From: Colocasia esculenta
Taxonomy: Eukaryota > Streptophyta > Magnoliopsida > Alismatales > Araceae
Reading direction: 5' to 3'
Length of the DNA: 64,000 nt
Assembly: GCA_014218235.1 (NCBI GenBank)
Contig: CM024753.1
Span: 175,746,348 to 175,810,347, forward strand
Position numbers and translations under genes: made by a program. Every line of letters begins with the position of its first letter. Position 1 is the first letter of the stretch. Under the pieces are notes generated by a model. That model did no database searches, was not told the DNA's origin, and worked only from the letters and a program-made list of their open reading frames with translations. Below, one piece after another: positions 47,124 through 56,686 of the stretch.

Positions 47124-47130
47124 CTATAAA
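47124..47130 (+). promoter_or_regulatory. TATA box of the SIRE-like solo LTR
   Basis: CTCTATAAAGGATGG, 430 bp downstream of the motif array, the same layout as in the other copies. Confidence 0.55.
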
Positions 47131-48126
47131 GGATGGAGTGTTTGAAGCAGAAGAACAAGTGTGCGAACCTGAATATCTTTCAAGGAGTGTACATCTATTG
47201 AGTATTCAACTCCATACGCACTCAAAGCAAAAGAGAAAAAGCTCGAGTTCAAGAAGAAGTGTGCACGCCCACAAGCAATCATCTGAAATCTTCTCAGCAT
47301 TCAAGCTTCTTTTCTCTCTTTTCTTTCTGTGCATCATTGTAAATTTGAGGGAGAGTCTGTGAGCTGAGGGTTAAGCTTCCTTATGTCCATCTTGTAATCC
47401 TCTTAGCTCTTAGGTTGCTGTTAGAGATCAAGCAAGCTAAGTTTTTATTTTCAGAACTTGATCTCCATAGCCTGCTCATTCTTCCTTAAAGAAGAGCAAA
47501 AGTTTTTCTCTTTATGTGTGAAGAGAAGACCATCAGGGTTGATGGTGGGTTGTGACAATCTGGGGTCTGTACTAGTGTTTCCTTTGTGTTAAGGGAAGAA
47601 CTGAGTTGGGGTTTGTACCAATAGAACTGCACTGGAGTTTGTTCCAGGAGGGTGGCTTCTTGACCTATAATAGAAGTGAGTTTTCTTCCTACTCGAAAAG
47701 GACGAGGACGAGCTTGGGAGCTGAGGATTTTGACCAGCTGGAGGTCTGTACCAGTGAGTTACTTCTGAGCTCGTAAAAGAAGTACCTGGTTGTGGTGAAA
47801 CAGTGGCCTATCTTCTTACCGGAAAGAGAAGAAGACCAGTAGGGGCTGGATGTTGTATTGTCTTTTAAGGGGGAATGTACCCTTGGTTAGTAAAATCCTA
47901 AGAGTTTACTTGGAGACTGGACGTATGACTTCCATTTAGAAGGGCCGAACTAGGATAAATCCTTATGTTCTTGTGTGTGATTGTTTCTTTAATAGCTTCT
48001 GCACTATTACTCTTTACCACACACAACTACATTCACTAACCAAAGTTTCAAGTGGTGATTTTGTCTTTCAGTTTTTAGATTACCTCCCTCTAGGTTATCC
48101 TTGTTGTTATATCAAGTGGGGCAACA

Positions 48127-48652
48127 AATACTTCAAAAGATGCCTCAGTGATGTAAAGCACAACTTAACTATATTTGAAGGTGTTACAATCTATCCCTCC
48201 TATATAGGTGATATCCTCGTCACTGAGCACTTACATAATCAAACTCCTAAGCAAGTAGGACTCTAGAGATGACATAGGCTTAAGAGATGACTCTCACCAT
48301 ATAACATTTTGTCTTATTGTGGGCTCAAGGTGGCTCTCATAACATAGCACTTTACCCTATGTGACACTTAGTTTCCACACTTCTGACTATGTTATGACTT
48401 TGATACCATTTTATCACTCCCTATAATCTACACTATCGGGGTATTATTCTCTTTGGCCTACCAATCGCATGGTTTTGTCCTTTTTAAAGGTAATCGGCTC
48501 AATAATAGGGGCTTCGCAGGAGATCACCCATCTCAATACTAATCCCTATTAAGCACAATTAACTACAAAGTTCTTTATTAAGATTGAACCAATACTTCAA
48601 AAGATGCCTCGGTGATGTAGAGTATAACTTCACTATATTTGAAGGTGTTACA
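48127..48652 (-). mobile_element. Cassandra TRIM: 5' LTR, PBS, internal region, PPT and start of 3' LTR
   Basis: Minus strand order: 5' LTR 48652-48412 (TGTAACACC...GGGAGTGATA, with 5S-like AGTTAATTGTGCTTAATAGG and AGATGGGTGATCTCCTGCGA), PBS 48408-48396 (TGGTATCAAAGTC), internal region to 48206, polypurine tract 48205-48189 (TATAGGAGGGATAGAT), and 3' LTR start TGTAACACC at 48188, continuing to 48127. With the piece at 45811-45993 the element is structurally complete, about 0.7 kb. Confidence 0.85.
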
Positions 48653-49299
48653 AACCCATTTGATTATGAATGTATTTGGTTGCTCTTGTGCACATATATC
48701 ACATGCACAAAGAAGAGAAATACTTAGTTCCCTCTGAGGAGGACTATAAAAGTGATGTAGATTATCCTCCAAATAATTCTATTGGTTGAGAAAGAAAGAG
48801 AAAAAGAGCTTATCAAAGTTTCAACTAATAAGATTGTTTGGATGGTAATTCACATCAACTTTATTATCCTCCTTGAAGGGCACAGAGCATTTCTCCACAA
48901 AGAATATGCTTGTCAATTTCACATTTATTTCAATTTTATGAATGTTCCATATAAAATTGGGATGAATAAATTTTACTTCCTTTGAATTTTTATTTTTCTG
49001 CTTAGTAATGATGTCTTTGATATTCCCATTATCTAATCTCCTTTTTTTAACAAAATAATCCATGCTTAGATGAGAAGTGTAATATTCAATTATATTAATC
49101 TTTTTCAAATAAATTTGTCTCCAAAAGTGAATATTAGACTCCAAAATTTTCAATTGATTAATCAAAGATTTTCCCACACTTCATGTGTGCGATGTAATTA
49201 ATGTCATTCCTTTAGAGATAGTGGGATACAGTCTATCGAACCTCAATCGTTTGATTTCTTTGTCAAATCTATACGCATGCATCATATCCTATAAAAATT
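48653..49299. other. AT-rich sequence, no recognised gene
   Basis: A 118-residue minus-strand frame (49177-48821) is rich in Lys, Ile and Asn and shows no motif I recognise. In AT-rich DNA it may be chance. Confidence 0.3.
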
Positions 49300-51720
49300 C
49301 AAAATAAAATTATGTTCAAGCTTGTACAACCCATACTTCATATTTTTCTTTTATTATCTTTTTCTATTTCACAATCGATTAAGTCATTGATTCAATAATC
49401 GATGATATCATACTCTAATTGATCAAGGTTCATATCACCTTTCAAATATGTGGCTAAGTCATAATCATAAATAAATCATGTTTTTGATTTCTCATCAACA
49501 ATATATTAAGTTTCGACCTCAGAAAACAAGTCATCATCAATTGATTGAGTCTTGAGTTCACAAAAAGTAGATAGCTAATCGATTATGTCCATATATTTGA
49601 ACGTCAATCGATAAAATTATGGTATCAAGAAAATTCTAAATTCACATATAAGTAGTCGATAATTGATTAAGTTGTGGCATCGCAAAAATTACAAGTCCAC
49701 CAAGTGTATATGTTAAGCGATTATGTTTTCTATTAAGAAACTATGCGAGAAATTTTCTAAGTCCATATCTATTAAGAAACTATGCGAGAATTTTCTAAGT
49801 CCATATATAGTGCACACTAATCGATTTATGTTTCACTCTGTGTAGTTGATAATCAATTATTTCTTCATTTGTGTTAAAGTTTCTAAAGTCCACACAAGAA
49901 GATCGATAATAGTTTATGTTGTGTCTCTCAAGAATCTGTCTAAGACCATACAATGACACCAATAATCAATTAAGTTTCTCACAATGAAATTTTTCTAAGT
50001 CCACACAATGAATGAACTAATCGATTAGATCTTCAGCAGTGAAAAAATTTATAAATCCACACATGTTGACATGGTAATCAATTATGCTCAACAATGTGAA
50101 AATTTCAAAGTCCATTAAGAGACTCGGTAATCGATTAAGTATCACTATGTACACTCGATAATTAATTATGCCTTTAGCTATGTACAAGCAACAAAGTTCA
50201 CACTACTAGTGCTATGATCGATTAAGATTCACTTTGTATTCTCAGTAATTAATTATGTTTCTATATTAAAAAAAATTAAGTTGAAGAGATATGTGATAAT
50301 CGATCATGCATTTTCCCTTAGTCAAGCGACTAAGCATAAGCTTCTCGAAAATCGATTATACATTTTTATGACTGGAAACATAAAATAATTTTATTTTAAT
50401 ATCTAAAATGACCATTTCTTTAACAACACATTATATGACCTTTCTTTTACTTTAATAAAATCTTGGATAGACATGAAATATTTTTTGAATATAACAATTA
50501 TTTATCATTTAAATCTAGATAGTTCGATATCAAAATATATGATCTGACATCTTAATGCTAATATTGTATGATTAATTTATTATGGACACTAATGTGTTAC
50601 TGAGCTATACATGTCACCATATTTTTCATAGAAAATCTTATATGTCAAACAGGTGTCATCATTTCATAAAAAAGAAAAATGACGACGTGACAATACAAAG
50701 AGAAGTCTTCATTCTATACACGTTCGTGATTTGTCAGCTTGCATATCTACTAACATCATTTCTTTCTATAGCACTCAAAAATGTAAAAAGGATAGAAACT
50801 CTAATACAATATCTTTATCTTGGAGATTTTTCTTACCAACTACAGAAGACCTAAAATCTTCTATCAAATATTTTTTAATCTTATTGTTATATCTCAAACA
50901 ATGTGCTCTACCAGATAAAATAGAAGATCTCAAGACCTACTCAAACAAGCAATAGACATTGTATCAACTCAGCATGCTCAACAACTATCTTTACGCTCCA
51001 ATGGCCATCAAGTTCAACACAACTATTTATACGACTAGAAGCCTTCAAGATCATGTTAATGGAATGAACAATATGTGAATCATATAACCATAATAATCAA
51101 TACACTACGAGCTTCCAATCTAAAGAAGACTGAATGGTCTTTGGACTCCTTCAAGTCCTCTCACCTTGAGGAAGTCTTGAGCTCTCCTAGACAAGCTTAC
51201 ACTCCATCATTATCGAGGAAGACTATAGCTTGGCCTTAAAGCTTTATCGTCATCCTTCAAAAAGCAATCAACCAATGACATCCAACTTTATATTTTATCT
51301 TTTTGAGTCGTATTTGGCTTTGAGCATCTTATTGCCATCTTTGTCTTATAGAGATAATTTTCTTGGAATTATCTCTTTAAGAAGTGTGGGCCTATGTGCC
51401 TTGTTGTTTCTCCTTTGTTAAGGAAAGATTTGATAGTTGTTGCCACATGTGATTGTTCCCCTCGTATATAGGGAATACCTGCATGTCTTGGTGATTTGTA
51501 CACCTTCTATGTAGGAAAGAGCTAGGTGTAGGTTTGTGCACCAATTGGTTGTAGCTTGGTTAAGTTAGTAGTGAAATTCTAAGATTATTGTCTTAGGGAC
51601 TAGATGTAGGAGAATGAAGTGGTTTAGCTTCGAACCAGGATATGTTGTTGTGTCCATCTACGTGCTTGATTATTTTGCATGTGTTTTTTATTATCATCTA
51701 CTAACTCCAATAACGAACCA
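49300..51720 (+). mobile_element. strongly decayed SIRE-like LTR
   Basis: A diffuse array of AATCGATTA(A/T)GT units with TCTAAGTCCACA blocks (49370-50360) is followed by the leader-type text seen in other copies. That text includes GGxAAGxxxTGxTAGTTGTTGCC, GGACTAGATGTAGGAG, then GAACCAGGATA and TGTGTGxTTGATT equivalents to about 51700. No clean ends. Confidence 0.5.
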
Positions 51721-52684
51721 ATCACCTTCTGAGTCTCTATAGCGTGGCCAACATTACCCACTGTCAAACATCATTTGGACTTGCAAATAAGTCAATCTAG
51801 AGAAGGTGTTCTTAGGATCGACACTCCAATAATTAAGTTAGTGCTCGCTGATGATGAGAGTAAAGATTTAGAGTGAACAGGTAAGATGGAGAGAGGTGTG
51901 AGATAATGTTTTACTTTACATATGTCCTCTTAGTGGCCTTCTTTTGAAGGTAGCTATGAGGCAAGGAGAAGTGTGAGATCTTATATGAGATTAAGTTCCT
52001 TTGGAGCATTGTCTTTCTTCCTCTTTTGCCTTCTCTTCAAAAAGTTAGATTTGAGCCGAACTCATTAAGATTGATGATTTCAGCCCAGAAGACTTACCAA
52101 TTACATAATAAAAATATAAAAATAATTTTATGATGTGAACACAAGTACAAAAAAACCCCTTTGTTAACGGAGGTGTCATATATCTTCTTCCCATGGTTAA
52201 CAAAGGAATATTTCTATGACAAATGTTGATGTAGGAAAGTCATTTCAGTTAATGTGTATAAAAGATTGACATACAAAGATAACCCAATTGCATGCATGTA
52301 ATTGCAAAAATATTCCACGCCAAAAAAATGTAATTGCAAAAATATCGTTGTATAATCATAGAGCTATTTCAGTATTTCAATTATTAGAGTGATAATTTTG
52401 TAATAGATATATAGGAGGGTTATTTTATAAATATCCAAATCTTTTGAGAAAAAACTTTTTTTACTACATTTGAGAATTGCACTTCTCATATACTTTGATC
52501 TTTCTATTAATTAATATATTAGAAATATATTATACATATTTAATAAAAAATAAAGTAAATTAATTAAGAGTTTTTATCCAATGTTCAACTTATTTTCTAA
52601 TTCTTAATAGAACTGTAATTTATTATAATAAGTATATTTTTATTATAATATCTGTTAAATCTTATTATATTAATGACTTATATG
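51721..52684. other. AT-rich intergenic sequence
   Basis: No gene or structured repeat seen. Confidence 0.4.
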
Positions 52685-52695
52685 TTATAATCAGA
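52685..52695. repeat. target-site duplication, left copy
   Basis: TTATAATCAGA, identical to 55878-55888 on the other side of the LINE. Confidence 0.93.
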
Positions 52696-52753
52696 GAACT
52701 CCGCCGTAGCCGGTCCCAAGCCCGGGTGAGAAAGGAGGAGGGTTTGCGTTAGG

Positions 52754-53874
52754 TTGACAGCCAGCAGTAAAATAACGTCAAATCCTTACATGAATTCTGA
52801 TCTAAATATTTGTGCTAATGCTAGGGCGTCCCCCGTAAGCGATGCATTTCATCGGAACCCGGATGGAATGATAAGTGAGCTAGGGCCAGCTAGGGCGTTC
52901 CCCATAAGCGACGCGCCGCGATGGCGCCCGATTGCGGTGTCAAATAGGCAAGAATTCCCGTGTGGGGTTGGACGAACACGGGTAAAGAAGTTAGTCCAAA
53001 AACATAGGATTCGTCTAGCTACTTGGAATATAGGAACTTTAACAGGTAAGGGTTTGGAGTTGGTCAAGTTAATGAGGGATAGAAGGGTTAGCATAGCTTG
53101 TCTACAAGAAACTAGTGGAAAGGATCTAAAGCTAAAGATATTGATGGTTATAAAATTTGGTATACAGGAACTAGTAACTCTAGAAATGGTGTGGCCATAA
53201 TAATAGATAAAGACTTAAAAGAGAAAGTTGTAGAAGTTAATAGATTGGGAGATAGACTTATCTTAATAAAACTTATCGTAGGTGAGGTTACTTTGAATGT
53301 AGTTAGTGCATATGCACCACAAGTGGGTTTAGAAGAGAGCATTAAAAAGTATTTTTGGGAGGCTATTGATAGATTGATCCAAAATATCCCTAGTGAAGAG
53401 AAAATTGTTATTGGTGGGGATCTTAATGGTCATGTGGGTGAAAGTAATAGAGGATATGAGAGGATTCATGGAGGATTTGGTTTTGGCGAGAGAAATGACA
53501 TGGGTACTAGTATTCTTGAGTTTGCTATGGCTTATGATCTAGTAATTGCTAACACATTCTTTAAGAAGAAAGACGAACACCTAATAACTTACAAGAGTGG
53601 AACACATAGGAGCCAAATTGACTATTATCTTATTAGAAAGGCTGATAGAGTTTTGTGTAAAGATTGTAAAGTTATTCCTGGAGAGAGTTTAGCCCCACAA
53701 CATAGGTTACTAGTAATAGATGTTCGTATTCCAAAATTTAAAAGAAAAACCATCATAAATAATTGTGCTAAGATTAAGTGGTGGAATTTGAAAAGTAAAA
53801 ATTTAGAAACATTTAAAAATCATCTAGTAAAAGAAAATATCTGGAATTTCGATCAAGAAGTTAATGTAATGTGA
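52754..53874 (+). pseudogene. LINE ORF, apurinic endonuclease-like domain
   Basis: Frame 52754-53200 gives an N-terminal extension and the endonuclease start (RLATWNIGTLTGKGLELVKL, ACLQETSG). After a frameshift near 53135 the frame 53191-53874 continues VAIIIDKDLK, LNVVSAYAPQVG, VIGGDLNGHVG with the catalytic Asp/Asn, a FxYxxG-type IANTFFKKK-HLITYKSGTH block, SQIDYYLIRK and PQHRLLVIDV with the conserved His. A stop at 53872 ends this frame; the next frame overlaps it by ATGA. Confidence 0.88.
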
Positions 53875-55850
53875 ATAATGTCACAAATTGTATAAAAAAT
53901 GTAGCAAATAAACTCCTAGGTAAATCTAAAGGTAAAAGGAATATAGAAAGAGAGACTTGGTGGTGGAGTGAGAAAATTCAAAATACCATTAGAGCTAAAA
54001 GAGATTGTTTTAAAGCTTGGCAAATAAACAAGAATAATCAAACTTTAGAAGCTTATAAAATAGCTAAAAAGAGGGCTAAAAGAATAGTTAGTGAAGCTAA
54101 GTCCAAGGCGTATGAAGAATTATATAATAAATTAGGAACTCGAGAGGGAGAAAAAGACATATTTAAACTTGCTAAATTAAGAGAAAGGAAGAGTAGAGGC
54201 TTAGATCATGTTCGTTGCATTAAGGATGAAGATCAAAAGGTTTTGGTTAAGGATCTAGAGGTTAAAGAGAGATGGTATAACTATTTTCAGAAATTACTCA
54301 ATGGAAATTGTTTTAAGGATATCTCCTTAGAAGAGAATCAAGAGTCAACAAAATTTGATAAGTATCAGTATTTCAGGCGTATTAAGATGTCAGAAGTGGG
54401 CGATGCTTTAAGAAAAATGAAATTGGGTAAGGCCTTAGGACCGGATGGCATACCTATTGAAGTGTGGAAAGGCTTAGGAGACATTGGTATTAATGGTTAA
54501 CTAAGTTTTTCAATAAAATTTTAAAGGAACGGAGAATGCCAGAAGAATGGAGAAAAAGTGTTGTAGTTCCTTTCTATAAAAACAAAGGGGATATTCAAAG
54601 CTGTAATAATTACCGCGGAATTAAGCTTATGAGTCACACTATGAAACTTTGGGAAAGAGTAATCGAGAGCCGAGTGCGATGCATGACTAGTATATCAGAA
54701 AATCAATTTGTTTTATGCCTAGTAGATCTACTACAGAAGCTATTTTCTTATTGCGTCAGTTAATGGAGAAGTATAGAGAGATGAGAAGAGATTTATATAT
54801 GGTTTTTCTTGATTTGGAGAAGGCGTATGATCGAGTACCGAGAGACTTGATTTGGTGGGCATTAACAAAGAAGGGAGTCTCTCAAGGATATGTTGACTTG
54901 ATTCAGGACATGTACGAGGGTGCTACTACTAGTGTGAGAACTATTGCTGGAGAGACCCATGAATTTCCGGTCACTATAGGTTTACATCAAGGTTCTGCCC
55001 TAAGTCCATATCTCTTTGTTCTGGTTATAGATGAGGTGACCAAACATTTGCATGATGATATCCCTTGGTGTATGCTATTTGCAGATGATATTGTCTTAAT
55101 TGATGAGAGTATTGAAGGTTTAAATGTTAAGTTAGAAAATTGGAGACATGCTTTGGAGTCTAAAGGTTTTAAAATTAGTAGAGTAAGTCTGAGTTTATGC
55201 ACTGTAATTATAGTAATCAAAGGGTTCCTCAAGGAGATGTGATTCAAATTGATGGTCAGGATATTTCTAAGAGTAGTAGCTTTCGATACTTGGGATCTAT
55301 CATCCAAGAGAATGGGGAGATTTATGACGATGTGGCACACATGATTAAGGCAGGCTGGGTAAAGTGGAGAAGTGCATCAAGAGTCCTTTGCGATCGTCGT
55401 ATACCAGTGAAACTTAAAGGAAAGTTTTATAGAACGGCAGTGAGGCCTGCATTATTATATGGCACAGAGTGTTGGGCAGTGCGAAAGGAACACGTAAACA
55501 AAATATGTGTAGCAGAGATGAGGATGCTGAGATGGATGTGTGGTAAGACTAAGAAAGATAAGATTAGGAATGAGCGCTTCCGTGAGGATCTGGGGATAGC
55601 TCCAATTGATAGAAAAATGAGAGAAAATAGACTTAGGTGGTTTGGACACGTGTACCGTCGCCCTAACTCGGCGCCAGTTAAAAGATGTGACCAAATTTTA
55701 GTGGATGCTAGTAAAAGAGCTAGGGGAAGGCCTAAAATGAGATGGTGCGATGTTATTAAGAAGGATTTGGACTTTTTGAGTTTAAACACGACTATAGCAC
55801 TTGATAGAAATCTTTGGCGGAAAAGAATTCATGTAGCCGACTCCAAATAA
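53871..55850 (+). pseudogene. LINE ORF, reverse transcriptase and C-terminal region
   Basis: Frames in order: 53871-54500 (linker, ALRKMKLGKALGPDGIPIEV), 54536-54763 (VVPFYKNKGDIQSCNNYRGI, SHTMKLWERV), 54715-55242 (GFMPSRSTTEAIF, FLDLEKAYDRVPR, GLHQGSALSPYLF, catalytic FADDIVLIDES), and 55197-55850 (SFRYLGSIIQENG, YGTECWAVRKEH, MLRWMCGKT, NRLRWFGHVYRRP, GRPKMRW). All RT blocks are present, including the FADD catalytic site. Three to four frameshifts separate them. Motif content is typical of plant RTE. Confidence 0.9.
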
Positions 55851-55877
55851 TAGGATAAGGCTCTGATGATGATGATG

Positions 55878-55888
55878 TTATAATCAGA
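55878..55888. repeat. target-site duplication, right copy
   Basis: TTATAATCAGA right after the (GAT)n tail. The preceding ATG also matches the left flank, so the true duplication could be up to 14 bp. Confidence 0.93.
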
Positions 55889-56410
55889 TATTTTTAATTA
55901 ATTCGTCTTAAATAAAATAAAAAGTACAAAAGAAAAAAATTATCAAATGAAGTAAACTTCTCTCTCTCTCTCTTTTCAACTGCGGTTCGTACCTGGCTTC
56001 CTACTGCCAGCCCTTTATCCGCTGCCCGCCTCCTACCGTCCCTCCCATTACAGCAGCTGCCGCCGGCGTGTCATCGCTGGCGTTCGTCCTCCGCCATTAT
56101 AGCCTTCTCCTCGTACCTGACACCTCCAATCCCGTCCGGGTCACTCCACCGGCCTTCAGCTTCGCATGCTACCGTCTCCGACCTCACATCCTCGCTACAG
56201 CCCCTCCAGGCCTTCGTCTGCCTCTTTCTCCCTCCATTGCAGTTTTCCAGCCTGCTCTTGCTTCATCCTGCGAGGACTTTGCTAGATAAACCCACAGCCC
56301 TTGCATTTCACAGAAGGAGAGCTCCGGAATGCTAGGAGAGTGTTGCAGTCTTTGAAACTTGGGAAAACGATTGCCGAGGGATCAGCAAAATTGTGTCCTA
56401 TTCTTCGAGA
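55889..56410 (+). promoter_or_regulatory. promoter and 5' untranslated region of the reductase gene
   Basis: A CT-rich tract (CTTCTCTCTCTCTCTCTTTTC, 55955-55975) followed by C-rich leader, typical of plant core promoters and 5' UTRs. No clear TATA box. An upstream frame (56068-56289) has no recognisable domain and probably is chance in C-rich sequence. The LINE ends only about 65 bp upstream of the CT tract, so it sits in the promoter. Confidence 0.5.
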
Positions 56411-56470
56411 ATGAGCTCCGCAACGGTGACGCTGGGGTCTATTCCCCTGAATCCTGCGTGTCTACGGAAG
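56411..56470 (+). CDS. argC: N-acetyl-gamma-glutamyl-phosphate reductase, exon 1 (partial gene)
   Basis: ATG at 56411 opens 20 codons (MSSATVTLGSIPLNPACLRK) and ends at a consensus donor (AAG|GTAAAG, 56470/56471). The peptide is Ser/Thr-rich and lacks acidic residues, as expected for a plastid transit peptide. The enzyme reduces N-acetylglutamyl phosphate to the semialdehyde with NADPH, the third step of arginine synthesis in the chloroplast. Identity rests on exon 2, which is in phase 0 with this exon. This start is preferred because it is the first ATG in frame after the leader and joins without a shift. Confidence 0.75.
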
Positions 56471-56560
56471 GTAAAGCCTGTATCGTAGGTTTGTGATGAC
56501 TATAGTACTTGAAAAGGCGTAGTGTTAGAAAAAAACCTGCTTTTGCTTCTTGGTTGGCAG
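56471..56560 (+). other. intron 1 of the reductase gene (90 bp)
   Basis: GTAAAG...TTGGCAG, GT-AG, T-rich before the acceptor. Confidence 0.75.
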
Positions 56561-56686
56561 AGAGGAGGGAGGAATGTAGTGAACCTGGAGAGTCAAAGGG
56601 TAAGGTTTTCCGTGGTGTCTGGTCATAAGCTAGACGGGAAACTTCGTGTTGGCGTTCTCGGTGCTAGTGGATACACCGGTTCAGAG
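56561..56686 (+). CDS. argC: N-acetyl-gamma-glutamyl-phosphate reductase, exon 2
   Basis: 42 codons in phase 0 between the acceptor TTGGCAG and the donor GAG|GTAAGC. They start RGGRNVVNLESQRVRFSVVS, the rest of a basic transit peptide, and end GKLRVGVLGASGYTGSE. The ending is the N-terminal Rossmann NADP-binding strand and loop (G-x-x-GASGYTGxE) that defines the ArgC/AGPR family. The next exon should begin with a helix like IVRLLxNHP. I do not find it before 64000, so the gene continues beyond the window through a large intron, or is truncated. Coding quality is good and unlike the surrounding elements. Confidence 0.85.

Larger units (their letters stand above)
45994..48126 (+). mobile_element. 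SIRE-like solo LTR inserted in a Cassandra LTR
   Basis: TGTTGAACTACTC at 45994 to ...GGGGCAACA at 48126, 2133 bp, TG...CA. Flanks GATAC (45989-45993) and AATAC (48127-48131) agree at 4 of 5 positions, a decayed target duplication. It carries the U3 array (46220-46690), a TATA box (47124-47130, TATAAAG) and leader repeats (ACCAGxxGGGGxTTGT). The ends match the 5' LTR at 11237-13313. No internal sequence is present. Confidence 0.85.
52696..55877 (+). mobile_element. full-length RTE-type LINE
   Basis: The 5' end carries the plant RTE sequence CTCCGCCGTAGCCGGTCCCA. The 3' end is GACTCCAAATAATAGGATAA followed by a short (GAT)n tail (55864-55877) instead of poly-A, as RTE elements have. Both ends are flanked by an 11-bp direct repeat, so the copy is complete (3.18 kb) and transposed by target-primed reverse transcription. 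Its single ORF is broken by several frameshifts. Confidence 0.93.

Noticed and set aside
48821..49177. 118-residue Lys/Ile/Asn-rich minus-strand protein
   Set aside because: No recognised motif and AT-rich context; listed only within the unclassified stretch.
10930..50360. CRISPR-like arrays from regularly spaced ATCGAT repeats
   Set aside because: Repeats are only 8-12 bp, spacers are repetitive and variable, the genome is eukaryotic, and the arrays map inside LTRs.
56068..56289. 73-residue protein upstream of the reductase start
   Set aside because: Lies in C-rich promoter/leader sequence, no domain, not in continuous frame with exon 1.
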